Assembly (NCBI RefSeq): GCF_005780165.1
Contig: NZ_VAUV01000004.1
Coordinates: forward strand, 186,001-250,000
From: Phragmitibacter flavus
GTDB taxonomy: Bacteria; Verrucomicrobiota; Verrucomicrobiia; Verrucomicrobiales; Verrucomicrobiaceae
Length of the DNA stretch: 64,000 nucleotides
Direction: 5' to 3'
The notes beneath the pieces are model-generated. The model saw only the letters and a program-made list of their open reading frames with translations. It was not told the DNA's origin and did not search any database. Both the position numbers and the translations under genes were made by a program. Shown in pieces: positions 27,633-36,608 of this stretch (the stretch's first letter is position 1; every line of letters starts with the position of its first letter).

Positions 27633-28196
27633 AACATTTGACCAAAAATCGGAAGCGTTCTTTTTGATTCGTTTGGAGACAATAACGTTCTACAAAAAGA
27701 CCTTGGGCGAAGTCACCGCAACCTCGGCTCGCTACTGAGTAATATCTTCAAGTGTATTGGCCGGTAGGAAAGACACGCCGCGCGGAGCGCCTGTATTGCC
27801 TAGCGTTGCAGGCGGACATGGGGACCTTTGGGCCCGAGAGCATCCCGAGGTGGCCGGGGAGCATTACAATCTCTCCGAACTGCTTCACCCTCGCGGGAGA
27901 CTCGAAGAGGCGGATTGAAGCTTCGGCGAAGCGGCCCGGTTCGCTGTGGTATCTGAGAATTCTTGTGTCGAACGCATCCTCCTTAAACTGCGGACCAAGA
28001 GGCACCGACCTTCGCGCCAGCTTTAGGCGGCGGTTATGCTGGGCCTTCTCTTGAATCTGAATGGGAGAGCGAAAACACTTCTTCAGGGGCCTCAGCCAAG
28101 AAGACATCCGTTTTTTTTCTGCTCCCGGATTTGGCTGACAAGGCTGCTTGGCTGACGTATCCTGCAATAGCTCGTCAAAAAATTCAATTTGCGCCC
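27633..28196. other. Intergenic, mostly no gene recognised
   Basis: About 560 bases between the DUF4062 gene and the next TIR gene. A minus-strand frame (27748-28167) is open but has an arginine/proline-rich, unstructured translation and no ribosome-binding site. I take it as chance. No repeats or RNA genes were recognised. Confidence 0.4.
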
Positions 28197-29018
28197 ATGT
28201 TTGCCGCTTATCAGATAAAAGGTCTTGAAGACTTCAAAGAAGAAAATTTAAAGGGGTTAGCCGAAATCGGCGGGCACTCCGAGACATTGGCAAATGCTGC
28301 CGTCAGCAAGTCCATCGATCGGTTTGTCAAGCCAGACGGCTCCGTCGATGCCGCAGCTATGATGGACGATTGGTTTCCAAGCATACGAGCCGATGTTTTT
28401 ATCTCACACTCCCGTGCGGATAGGGACTTGGCTCTCGTCCTGTCAGGTTGGCTCAAAAATGCGATTGGACTGAATCCGTTTATTGACTCTTGTGTATGGT
28501 CTCACGCCGATGGTCTCTTGAAAAAGATGGACAACACGTGGTGCTATCAGTGTGATTCCAATACCTATTCATACGAAAGACGGAATGTTTCGACTTCTCA
28601 TGTCCACATGATGCTGGCCACAGCGCTTACCAAGATGATGGACAAGTGTGAATGTGTTTTCTTCCTGAATACGGAAAATTCGGTCAGTTCCACGAGTCCT
28701 GAGGAGATGATCAGTGGTGGAGAAAACGTCACCCGCTCGCCTTGGCTGTTTCACGAAATCTCCATGCTCAAGCTGTTGCGGCGAAGGCGGCTAGAAGAAT
28801 ATCGTGCCGAGATTGCTAATTTTTCCGAAGGCACAATACAAAAAAATGCAAATCTCGGGCTCCCAGTGTTCCAGTATCCTGCTGATCTTGAGGGGATTCC
28901 TATTGTGAATTGGGCGGACATGAAGAAGTGGTCCTTCAGAAAATTGATTGTCGAGGAGCTAAAAGATGAGTCGCACCCTCTCGACCTACTCTACGAATTC
29001 AAACCTCCCCATCCTTGA
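28197..29018 (+). CDS. Stand-alone TIR-domain protein
   Basis: A 273-residue protein of a TIR family with a conserved N-terminal extension. It begins MFAAYQIKGLEDFKEENLKG, continues IGGHSETLANAAVSKSIDRF, then enters the TIR domain at ADVFISHSRADRDLAL. A long insert (CVWSHADGLLKKMDN ... TSHVHMMLATALTKMMD) precedes FFLNTENS, and SPWLFHEISML carries Trp183 and putative catalytic Glu187. The frame opens upstream at 28131, but family members start at the MF. There is no clear ribosome-binding site. The stop lies 14 bases before the ATG of the next TIR gene, so both are probably co-transcribed. A TIR NADase effector or signal producer is likely. Confidence 0.75.
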   Translation: MFAAYQIKGLEDFKEENLKGLAEIGGHSETLANAAVSKSIDRFVKPDGSVDAAAMMDDWFPSIRADVFISHSRADRDLALVLSGWLKNAIGLNPFIDSCVWSHADGLLKKMDNTWCYQCDSNTYSYERRNVSTSHVHMMLATALTKMMDKCECVFFLNTENSVSSTSPEEMISGGENVTRSPWLFHEISMLKLLRRRRLEEYRAEIANFSEGTIQKNANLGLPVFQYPADLEGIPIVNWADMKKWSFRKLIVEELKDESHPLDLLYEFKPPHP

Positions 29019-29032
29019 AACGACATCCGCTC

Positions 29033-30754
29033 ATGAAGTTGTCTTCCTCCATACGGCCGGGCTACACAGCCTTTCTCAGCCACAGCCATAAGGACAGGGA
29101 GCAGGTCAAATGGCTTGCGGGCGTGCTGGAGGGATACTGGGTGCCGGGCAATTCGAGACGGAGGATTTTTCTTGATCGGAAGTCGTTGATCGCCGGGTCT
29201 CTGGACGTAGGCATCAAGCGTGCCTTGGACGCGAGCGAATATCTGGTGATTTGCGTCTCTGGGAGCGTTCCCGGATCGCGATGGGTTACGGATGAGATTG
29301 AACACTTTCTCGGCAAGGAAAACCGACCGCCGGAGCGGGTGTTGATTTGCCGGGTGGGTGGCCGCGCGGACAAGGATCCAGAGGGGGACGAGCGAGCTTC
29401 TGGCTGGATCGCCGCACTGGAAAAGCGACTGGACCGTAAACCGCTTGAGCATTTGACGCCGGATTTGCGTGAGGAGTCTGTGGAGGATGCCACTGCATCG
29501 GCGCTCAGCTTGCTGGCTCCCATGGTGGGAATGGCGGACAAAGATGCCCTGCTCGACCGTCGGGCTCGGTTTCTCGCCCGTTCGTGGAGGATCGCGTCAT
29601 GGCTAGTGGTGGTGCTTTTTGCGTCGGGAGCGGGCGTCTGGTGGTGGTTGCGCACCCCAGATGGGGCGATGTGGCGTCACCAGCGCGCCTTGATCACGAA
29701 GGCTCCGGGACTCAAATTCGACCACACCGAATGGGTGGGTCCGGCGGTCCTGGCTTTGGCGCGCGCGGACGAACCCAAATCGGCCCGCGGTCTCGCCGCG
29801 ATGGTGAAAGGGAGGTTCTTTTACGCGACGATGATGCTTGCCATAGAGGCCGGTGTTTCCGTTCCCGATCAGGAAAAGGTCCGCATGTTGGTGAAGGAAG
29901 CTGGAAGTGATTTGGGAGCCGGATTTCCACGAGCTGGCCTGCTGGGGGCACGCGTAGCGGGTGGGGAGGAGGAGCGGCAACAGGCCTGGAGCGCCATGCA
30001 AGGGAAGATCGGCGAGGAGGCGTGGATGCGTGCGCTTGCCGCCTCCGGCTGGTGGAGCGAAGCGATGGAGGCTTGGGAGCGTTGGCGACGGAGCCATCCC
30101 CAGGACGCCTCGGAGCATTTTCCGCTCTGGCTGGAACTACACCTGCTTGCAGAGAAGCCCCTAGATGCCAGCGTCGAGCGTGGGCTCCGTCAGGAGTGGT
30201 TGCAGCGACTGGAAGAGGATCGTTCGCTGTATCACATCCAGATCGTGCTCGTTGACGCGGCATTGCGGAGACGAGTGCGCGAGCCAGTGTGGAGGGAACT
30301 GCTGGCCGCAGTGGCAGCGCACGCAGAAAGGAAACTGTCCGCCGGTATCGATCCCGGCACCGCCGCGCAGCCTCTTGCCGCCATCGTGGCTCTGGCGGGG
30401 TTGCACGACAAGGCCTCCAACCTGCTGCGACGGACCGCCTACCTTGAGGAAGCGCCCTTGGACAACTCTCATGCCGAGCCACTGGCCTTCCGTGCGTTGG
30501 CTGAGTTTGCTATAGGCAACGAGTCTACGGCCGAACCTCTGTTTGTCTCGGCATTGGCGGCTGCGAATGCCCCCATTGAGTCTTCTCGCACCTGGCATGA
30601 GCATTTCGCCGTGGCGCAGGCATTGGTCTTAGCGGGTCAGTGGCGGCGGGCGACCGAACTGCCGGACATGATTGGAAATGAGATGACCCGCCGCACATTG
30701 GAACTGGAACTGATCGTCTGGTGGCATCTTCAAAAATCCTCGGCCCTGAGGTAA
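29033..30754 (+). CDS. TIR-TM-helical-repeat protein
   Basis: A 573-residue protein from the ATG at 29033; an in-frame TTG at 29015 is an alternative. The TIR domain reads TAFLSHSHKDREQVKWL, then SRWVTDEIEHFLGKENRP with putative catalytic Glu. A transmembrane helix (SWLVVVLFASGAGVWWWL) lies at about 190-210. The remaining 350 residues are Ala-, Leu- and Trp-rich helices resembling TPR-like repeats (ALAASGWWSEAMEAWERW; AQALVLAGQW). A near-identical truncated copy of the TIR half lies at 3985-4460. The architecture matches membrane-anchored TIR effectors whose repeats act as sensor. It is the last plus-strand gene before the opposed effector operon. Confidence 0.78.
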   Translation: MKLSSSIRPGYTAFLSHSHKDREQVKWLAGVLEGYWVPGNSRRRIFLDRKSLIAGSLDVGIKRALDASEYLVICVSGSVPGSRWVTDEIEHFLGKENRPPERVLICRVGGRADKDPEGDERASGWIAALEKRLDRKPLEHLTPDLREESVEDATASALSLLAPMVGMADKDALLDRRARFLARSWRIASWLVVVLFASGAGVWWWLRTPDGAMWRHQRALITKAPGLKFDHTEWVGPAVLALARADEPKSARGLAAMVKGRFFYATMMLAIEAGVSVPDQEKVRMLVKEAGSDLGAGFPRAGLLGARVAGGEEERQQAWSAMQGKIGEEAWMRALAASGWWSEAMEAWERWRRSHPQDASEHFPLWLELHLLAEKPLDASVERGLRQEWLQRLEEDRSLYHIQIVLVDAALRRRVREPVWRELLAAVAAHAERKLSAGIDPGTAAQPLAAIVALAGLHDKASNLLRRTAYLEEAPLDNSHAEPLAFRALAEFAIGNESTAEPLFVSALAAANAPIESSRTWHEHFAVAQALVLAGQWRRATELPDMIGNEMTRRTLELELIVWWHLQKSSALR

Positions 30755-30835
30755 AAGTGCTTCAGATTCGACGGAGAATGGCAGTATCTTATCGCGTGCC
30801 TGAATCACGGCTATCACGAGAGAGATAGGGAAAGA

Positions 30836-32140
30836 TCATGGTGTCCGCATGGTTTTCAGAATTCGCTGGATCATGTCTGCTTTGGAGACGTTTTTGCCCG
30901 GGCAGGTTGATTTGGAGTCAGGGGCTTCGCTATGAAGGCGCAGGTGCTCCTCGCCCAAACCAAGCTTCCGGTTCAGTATAGCGATTGCCGCGACGGTATT
31001 GTCGCGAATCTCGTCACTCAATGGATCGTGATTATAGTCCCCCACCATTTCGATGCCTATCGAAACTTTGTTCCAGGCACGGGCGTGGATTCCTGGTTCC
31101 GTGAGACGGTTGAGAACCCAGATTTTCTCCCTGTCTATGAACAGATGAGGTCCCCCGTTCCAATTCTTACTTTGAGTTATGAAATCATGGAATGACCGCA
31201 GTCCCCGCTCGGGAGATTTCTCCCATTTCTCCAACGGGCTGGCTGTATGATGCAGGACGACGAAGGATGGCTTCCAGTCATCAAAATGCAACTGTTCCAC
31301 ATAATTTTTAAACTGTTCTGGCGTGAATCCGGCCAGGACGAATTTGCCGGCCACTTCGCTCAGCTTCCTGTCTTCCGGTGTCGCATTGAGGTCTGAATCA
31401 ACACGAGCTTTGAACTCGGTGATGCCCTGGACCGCCTGTTCCTGGGAAAGACCGCGTTTTTCTGAGACATCTTCCAGTTTCCTGTTCGGATGTTGCGATA
31501 GTTCAAGCAATATTTCCCGGGTTTTATCTCCCTCATGGTCCATTTTCCAGAAAAGCAGTGCGGCGGAGAATGAGATACTTATCACCACAATTGCTGCCAG
31601 TCGCCATGGAGCTTTTCTTTCGTCTTTGATCAGGCGTTTCCAGTGATCTTCACGCACAGCTAGCCGGAGAACTTTTTCCCTTAGTTCTTCCAGGCTGGAA
31701 AATTCATGCCACACGTCGTTACCCGCACGCAATCGAGCCTGGTGTGAACGTTGCAGGACTTTTTTCTCCTCCGGTTCTGAGAATGTGAATCCTGCTGGAA
31801 GGTTGGACGGTTCCTCATAAAATCTCTCGGTTGGGAAAAAGAGATAAATGGGTCTTTCGTGTTGTGTAGCAGCATCATACTCGAGCTGAGTGTAGGATCG
31901 CCGCGGATTCATTGGAGGTTGGGGTTCCGAACCATAAACCAGCCCGGCAATATGAATGACGGCTTGGCACTCCTGAATGGTCGAGTTTTCTCGAAGGCGG
32001 ATATTTCCCGCGCTGACGGGGAAATGTTCCTGCACCACGGGATGACAGTGTGCATCAAGCAAGGCTTCGGACACAGTTTCACGCGCTTTGGCAAGATCGG
32101 CGCTCGTGGAGGAGATGAAGATATCGGGCCGGTTCCCCAT
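30836..32140 (-). CDS. DUF4062-TM-N-acetylmuramoyl-L-alanine amidase fusion
   Basis: A 434-residue protein in three parts. Residues 5-110 form a DUF4062/TIR-like domain (DIFISSTSADLAKARETV; ECQAVIHIAGLVYG). A transmembrane helix follows at 180-198 (LAAIVVISISFSAALLF). Residues 290-430 are an amidase_2/PGRP-type peptidoglycan amidase with metal ligands His297/298 (VVLHHTA), His403 (LRLHSE) and Cys413 (STCPGKN), and VSIGIEMVGDYN between. The predicted topology puts the Rossmann domain inside and the amidase in the periplasm, so the protein could cleave the cell's own wall on an internal signal (inference). It is last in the eight-gene minus-strand run, 6 bases after the TIR-SLOG gene. Confidence 0.82.
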   Translation of the reverse strand: MGNRPDIFISSTSADLAKARETVSEALLDAHCHPVVQEHFPVSAGNIRLRENSTIQECQAVIHIAGLVYGSEPQPPMNPRRSYTQLEYDAATQHERPIYLFFPTERFYEEPSNLPAGFTFSEPEEKKVLQRSHQARLRAGNDVWHEFSSLEELREKVLRLAVREDHWKRLIKDERKAPWRLAAIVVISISFSAALLFWKMDHEGDKTREILLELSQHPNRKLEDVSEKRGLSQEQAVQGITEFKARVDSDLNATPEDRKLSEVAGKFVLAGFTPEQFKNYVEQLHFDDWKPSFVVLHHTASPLEKWEKSPERGLRSFHDFITQSKNWNGGPHLFIDREKIWVLNRLTEPGIHARAWNKVSIGIEMVGDYNHDPLSDEIRDNTVAAIAILNRKLGLGEEHLRLHSEAPDSKSTCPGKNVSKADMIQRILKTMRTP

Positions 32141-32146
32141 AGGTTG

Positions 32147-34663
32147 TTAGGGTGCGATTTGGTGCTCCGTTTCCTTTTTCGTCGTCGATTTCAAGTTGCC
32201 GATGCCTGTCCAAATAAGCCTGCTGATGGTTCCGGAATTGCCCGCGCTGAGAAGGTCAAGATTCTCGTAGTGAGTGAGACCATTGCGGAAAATTTTCGCC
32301 AAATCACCATGTCCACTGACTTGATCAATATACCCCCTCAGTTTGTCGAAAGCGTCCTGTGGCGTCGGCATCTTAGGAAGGGTTGTAGGCAGTTTTTCCA
32401 ACTCTAAGAATGTCTCCGCATATTTCTCACTATGCTGTTTATAATATTCAATAGTGAGTTCGGGAGGCTGTTTGGCAGGAGGATGGATCAACCATTTTGC
32501 CAGCAGGGCGGCGGCACCACCGTATTCGGAGATGAGGTAGATAGGCTTTTTTGCTCTGACGGCGTGTAGGAATTCCTCGAACAAACCGGGCATGATACCG
32601 GCGAAGCCCAGCAATTTTCCTCCGATGAGGATGTGCGCGTGGGTTTTCACGCGCTTTGTTCCCAAAGTGTCCGAAAGAGAATCTGGCAGAGAACAAACAA
32701 GGAGGGATTTGGAGTCGCAGACTTTACGACGCATTGCGGAGTAGGCACGGGCTTCGATGGCGCGCCTACGAACGTGATATTCATTTTTAGCGTCTTCATA
32801 CTCCCGCTGTGTTTTCTGTCTTTCGGTGTAGGAAAGCGCGGCCAGTTCCTCGGGGTCGGGCGACGGCGGGGCTGGTTCCTGCAGAGATTTCAGTTCAATG
32901 CCGGTGTCCTCCGCCGTGACAGGGACGAAGCTGCAGATGTCAGTCCACTGGGCGATTGTTTTGGCTGAAATGGGCAGTTCGTGGCAGGGGGTGGGAATGT
33001 AGAGTCTGGGTTGTTCCTCGTGTTCGTTGATGGGTTGCCGCTCACCAGCTAGCAATCTGAGCATTGTGACGGTGAAGTTGATGCCTTTTTCCCAAGGTGG
33101 GGATGACTTAAGGTTTTTAGGCAAGGTTCCTCCGTAGAGAATCGATGCCTGGGCGTGCAGGAGCGGCCGCAGAAGCCGGACGAGGAGTTCCTGGATGTGC
33201 TCGTCCCACAGGCCTTTGGCCAGAATATCGCCGGGGTTGCCGACGGAGATTGCAATGACTTTTCCTTTGAGCTTGAGGCCTGCCCACCGATTGGAGGAGG
33301 AGCGGGAGAGAAAGGAGGTGAATTCACATTGAGGGAAAGCCGCTTTCAATCCTTCTCTGTCCATGCCGCTGAGTCCATACCCCGGGTGGACAAAGGAGCA
33401 TGCTTGATTGCCTTTAAGAAACAAATTGGTGGCTTTGTTGGCTAGGATGCGGTTGATGAGAAAGGGATCTGGACTGCGATTGATGAAGATTTCGCGGCAA
33501 TCTTTTTTTCGTTCGGCAATGCTTTCAGCCAGGAGGCGATGAAACAGGCTGAAGAGGATTTCTCGCAGCAGTGTGGTGACCACAAAGCGCGGTGTGGCAA
33601 AGTAGTCATCTGGAGTTTTGGTGGCCCAGCGGATACAAGGGGAGTAGCCCAGTTCGGGAATTGTGCGGGCGATTTGATGCCCCTTCATGGTTTGGACTAC
33701 GATAACTGGGTGGATGAAATACTGGAGGCGTTGTTCTTTGCTAGAATTAGGGTAGGCGAAGGGCTGGAGGAAATCGCGGATTTCCTTCCGGCACCAAGGG
33801 CGGTCAGCGTAATTGTCACCCTGGATGACGACAAGACCAGCGGAGTCTTGGGTGATGGAGTTTTCCAGAATGCGGGCATAATCGTAACCGGAGGCGATGT
33901 CGGTCTCGTCGAAAAAGGCTTCGCACTGGGTTTCTCGCTGGATGTATTCTTTGAGGGCGATGGCTTCCTTGGTGTCATCTGCCTTGGCGTGACTGAGAAA
34001 GATTTTGATCTTGTCGGGCGGTGACAGGGGCTGCTTGATTCGATTGCTGGCTTTTTTCTGGAACATGCGGGCGCGGAGGTCGCGACAGATGACTTCTGTC
34101 AACCGTGCTATAAGTGTTTCATCGTCGACGGGCTGATCATCTTTGGCGATGTGACGGATGAAGTTGAGCCGCCGCATGGATTCCGGCATGTTATAAGCGA
34201 GCGGCTCCATGGCGACGGGGAGGAGGACGCATTCCGCAGCTGCTGGGGGGGATTTCTTTGCTTTGGTTTTAGCGCTGCCAGTGGCTGGTGATGTGGGCAG
34301 CATTCCACCGACAAACGCGCTGACATAGCGTCGCCAATCTGGGCTGGCCACCATGTTTGCATCGATCAGCGGGATGATGTAATTCAGAATACCGGGGTCA
34401 TCATATAAGGGTGGAGGGACTGAGTCGCCGTAGGCGACTGCGCTGCGGAAGTAAACGGGAATGCCCTCCATATTTTCCAAGCGGAACCAGTGATAGAGGC
34501 GGCGGGCGAGCAGAAGGCCGCGTTGATTCTGGGTGGCAGGCTTGCTTTCTGGACCCGTTTCGCCGGATTTGACGTCCGTCACTTCGACCGATTCATCCAA
34601 GCCTGGATGCCAAAGGATATAGATACGAACGGGAGAAAGGCTGGAAATGGAGGCTGTGGGCAT
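32147..34663 (-). CDS. TIR-SLOG fusion protein (second copy)
   Basis: About 838 residues from the ATG at 34663; an in-frame TTG at 34717 would overlap the upstream gene. The N-terminal 200 residues contain a TIR-like Rossmann domain (RIYILWHPGLDES) with low-complexity inserts. The second TIR spans about 217-370 (IKIFLSHAKADDTKE; RPWCRKEIRDFLQPF, Trp290 and putative catalytic Glu294). The SLOG-type region follows (FVHPGYGLSGMDREGL; ASILYGGTLPKNL; IYLISEYGGAAALLAKWL). It has the same domain order as the 9538-11574 gene but is diverged and longer. It lies in the minus-strand operon after the HExxH protease, with a short gap. Confidence 0.8.
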   Translation of the reverse strand: MPTASISSLSPVRIYILWHPGLDESVEVTDVKSGETGPESKPATQNQRGLLLARRLYHWFRLENMEGIPVYFRSAVAYGDSVPPPLYDDPGILNYIIPLIDANMVASPDWRRYVSAFVGGMLPTSPATGSAKTKAKKSPPAAAECVLLPVAMEPLAYNMPESMRRLNFIRHIAKDDQPVDDETLIARLTEVICRDLRARMFQKKASNRIKQPLSPPDKIKIFLSHAKADDTKEAIALKEYIQRETQCEAFFDETDIASGYDYARILENSITQDSAGLVVIQGDNYADRPWCRKEIRDFLQPFAYPNSSKEQRLQYFIHPVIVVQTMKGHQIARTIPELGYSPCIRWATKTPDDYFATPRFVVTTLLREILFSLFHRLLAESIAERKKDCREIFINRSPDPFLINRILANKATNLFLKGNQACSFVHPGYGLSGMDREGLKAAFPQCEFTSFLSRSSSNRWAGLKLKGKVIAISVGNPGDILAKGLWDEHIQELLVRLLRPLLHAQASILYGGTLPKNLKSSPPWEKGINFTVTMLRLLAGERQPINEHEEQPRLYIPTPCHELPISAKTIAQWTDICSFVPVTAEDTGIELKSLQEPAPPSPDPEELAALSYTERQKTQREYEDAKNEYHVRRRAIEARAYSAMRRKVCDSKSLLVCSLPDSLSDTLGTKRVKTHAHILIGGKLLGFAGIMPGLFEEFLHAVRAKKPIYLISEYGGAAALLAKWLIHPPAKQPPELTIEYYKQHSEKYAETFLELEKLPTTLPKMPTPQDAFDKLRGYIDQVSGHGDLAKIFRNGLTHYENLDLLSAGNSGTISRLIWTGIGNLKSTTKKETEHQIAP

Positions 34664-34694
34664 GGCTTTGAATGGCTGATAATTTTGCAACGGA

Positions 34695-36608
34695 TCAGGC
34701 GAGTGTCCCGGTTTCAAGAAGAGTGAACATTATATGCGCTGTTGTTTCGAGCGTCCGCAGGTGTTCCTGATAGCTACGATAGGAGGAGGTGGGTTCTTCA
34801 CGGAGCCAAAGGTGGTCGGTGGCGGGACATTGGCCGATGTCTATGCCAAGTAGCTGGGTGCTGACATGGATGCGGCCATAACGGGCATCGCTGTCCCAAT
34901 AGGAAGCGAAGAGGGCTGGGCCGTCAAAGAAATGGAAGACGGCTTTTTTAATCATGTCCCGGTGGGTCTGGAAAAGGGCTTTCAAGGACTCCAGTTGCTG
35001 ATCACGTTCCCTTTTTAGGCGTGCAAGATCCCATTTTTCTTCGGAGGGATTATCGTAACGTTCGACTTGTTCCAGCAGTTTATTGGAGGCGAAGAAGACG
35101 TCGATGCGGTCCCATGGGCGGCCTTTGCGGAGCGGGAGAGCGGTCTTGAAGGCATCGGTGAGCCATTTGTTGGTGGAGCCGACGAAGCTGATGCGGTGGT
35201 GGGCGGCAAGCAAGACGATGGGCGGGTATTTGGTAATGCCATCCGGGCCAAGCAGGGTGGCGCGGAGGGTGGGCAGCATGTCTTCGGTGAACTGCCAGTC
35301 ACTTTGGGCGTTGATCCAGTCCGGTGGGGGAATTCGCTGGCGATATTTGAGGTGCCATGCTTTGAAGCGGGCGCGGAAGCGGTAGTCCTTTTCCTCCCGG
35401 ATGGCGAGGGCGAAAACGGAGGGCATTTGCAGAAAAGTAAGGCTATTCAGTTCAGTTTTGCGATTGCCTCTGAGCTGCTTTACCGCCTGTTCGATTTCGG
35501 ATGCGTTGGCGAGTTGCAGTGCGCTTATGCCAGGCAGTTTTTCCTGAAGGATCGGCAGCACCATCGCTTCAAAATCGTCCTTTAATTCTGTCGCTTTATC
35601 AGGGAGAATCTCCATCGATGTCACATCGGGTAGTCCTTCGATGGCTTTATCGGCAGCGATGCCGAGCATGAGGCGCAGGAACATCAACCGCAGTTCCGCT
35701 GGCGGGTAGGGATGGCTCTCGGTGAGCCGGCGGTTGAGCGACTGACGCCCCATGTAACGCCAGAGCGCATGGGTGAAGGCTTCGCCCGCGATGGCGGCAG
35801 CGGCGGCATCCGCGACGATCTCACGCATCCAGGCTTTCCAGAAACCGAAGTTGGGCTTGGCGGCGTCATTCTTGCCCAGCTCTTCCAGAATGGAGACGCT
35901 TACGCCCAGCGCGTCATCCACCGCATGGCCAACTTCGTGAGCGAGCAGGACAAGGTATTCCGGCAGGCCAGTGAGATCGGCGGGAAGGCAAATCACCGGG
36001 AATGGCGGCAGGGAGCCGAGCGAGCCGTTGCGATCACGCACCGTGATGGACTCGGTGAAAAGCGAGGGGATTTTAAGCGCCGCCGTTTCCTTCCAAATGG
36101 CCGGACTGCGTTGAGAATCGATGGCGACGATGGGGCCAACGGGGAGGCGCTTCGCATCTTGCCCGCTTCGCTTCAGAAGCTCCTGGAAGGCATCCACGCA
36201 ATACCAGTCCGCCGCTTCCAGAACCCGCGCGGAATCGGCGCTGCGGCGCGGCTTGAGGAAGGCTTCCACGACAAAACGAACGGCGGAGTCCAGATCGAAA
36301 CGATAGCTGGTCAAAAGGTGAATTGCGGGATTTGTGGGCGGATTGGCGTGCGGAGGGATTTCCTCATCGGGCTGGGGTGGCAGATTGGCGACCTGATCCC
36401 GCCACTCCACCAGTTTCGCCCGATGCGCGGAGAGGTATTGGTGGAGTTCCTTCGCATGTCTTGAAAACATGGAGAAATCCGCTGCGCCACCGCCATTCTG
36501 GTTGGCAAGGTCGTTCAAAGTCATCTCCGAGAGAACGAGCGTCTCATCGGCTTCGCTTAACGCGGCGCTACGAATGGTGGGCATGGCGCATCTGTTTAAA
36601 GGTGACAT
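34695..36608 (-). CDS. HExxH zinc-metalloprotease-like protein
   Basis: A 637-residue protein. The metal site is HEVGH (His224-His228) in YLVLLAHEVGHAVDDALG, and a downstream glutamate in MREIVADAAAAAIAGEAF fits a gluzincin-type third ligand. The N-terminal 200 residues include a helical segment. The C-terminal 150 residues carry a distinct block (YGRIHVSTQLLGIDIGQCPA ... DHLWLREEP) that recurs in other predicted conflict proteins as a possible signal-sensing part; I cannot name it. Its start overlaps the stop of the upstream metzincin gene by 13 bases, so they are co-translated. No signal peptide is seen, so a cytoplasmic protease is likely. Confidence 0.72.
   Translation of the reverse strand: MSPLNRCAMPTIRSAALSEADETLVLSEMTLNDLANQNGGGAADFSMFSRHAKELHQYLSAHRAKLVEWRDQVANLPPQPDEEIPPHANPPTNPAIHLLTSYRFDLDSAVRFVVEAFLKPRRSADSARVLEAADWYCVDAFQELLKRSGQDAKRLPVGPIVAIDSQRSPAIWKETAALKIPSLFTESITVRDRNGSLGSLPPFPVICLPADLTGLPEYLVLLAHEVGHAVDDALGVSVSILEELGKNDAAKPNFGFWKAWMREIVADAAAAAIAGEAFTHALWRYMGRQSLNRRLTESHPYPPAELRLMFLRLMLGIAADKAIEGLPDVTSMEILPDKATELKDDFEAMVLPILQEKLPGISALQLANASEIEQAVKQLRGNRKTELNSLTFLQMPSVFALAIREEKDYRFRARFKAWHLKYRQRIPPPDWINAQSDWQFTEDMLPTLRATLLGPDGITKYPPIVLLAAHHRISFVGSTNKWLTDAFKTALPLRKGRPWDRIDVFFASNKLLEQVERYDNPSEEKWDLARLKRERDQQLESLKALFQTHRDMIKKAVFHFFDGPALFASYWDSDARYGRIHVSTQLLGIDIGQCPATDHLWLREEPTSSYRSYQEHLRTLETTAHIMFTLLETGTLA

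Noticed and set aside
27748-28167. Minus-strand frame of 139 codons
   Set aside because: Arg/Pro-rich translation without family resemblance or start signals; taken as non-coding.
35712-36464. Plus-strand open frame of 250 codons opposite the HExxH protease
   Set aside because: No domain and no ribosome-binding site; it overlaps the catalytic part of the real gene.
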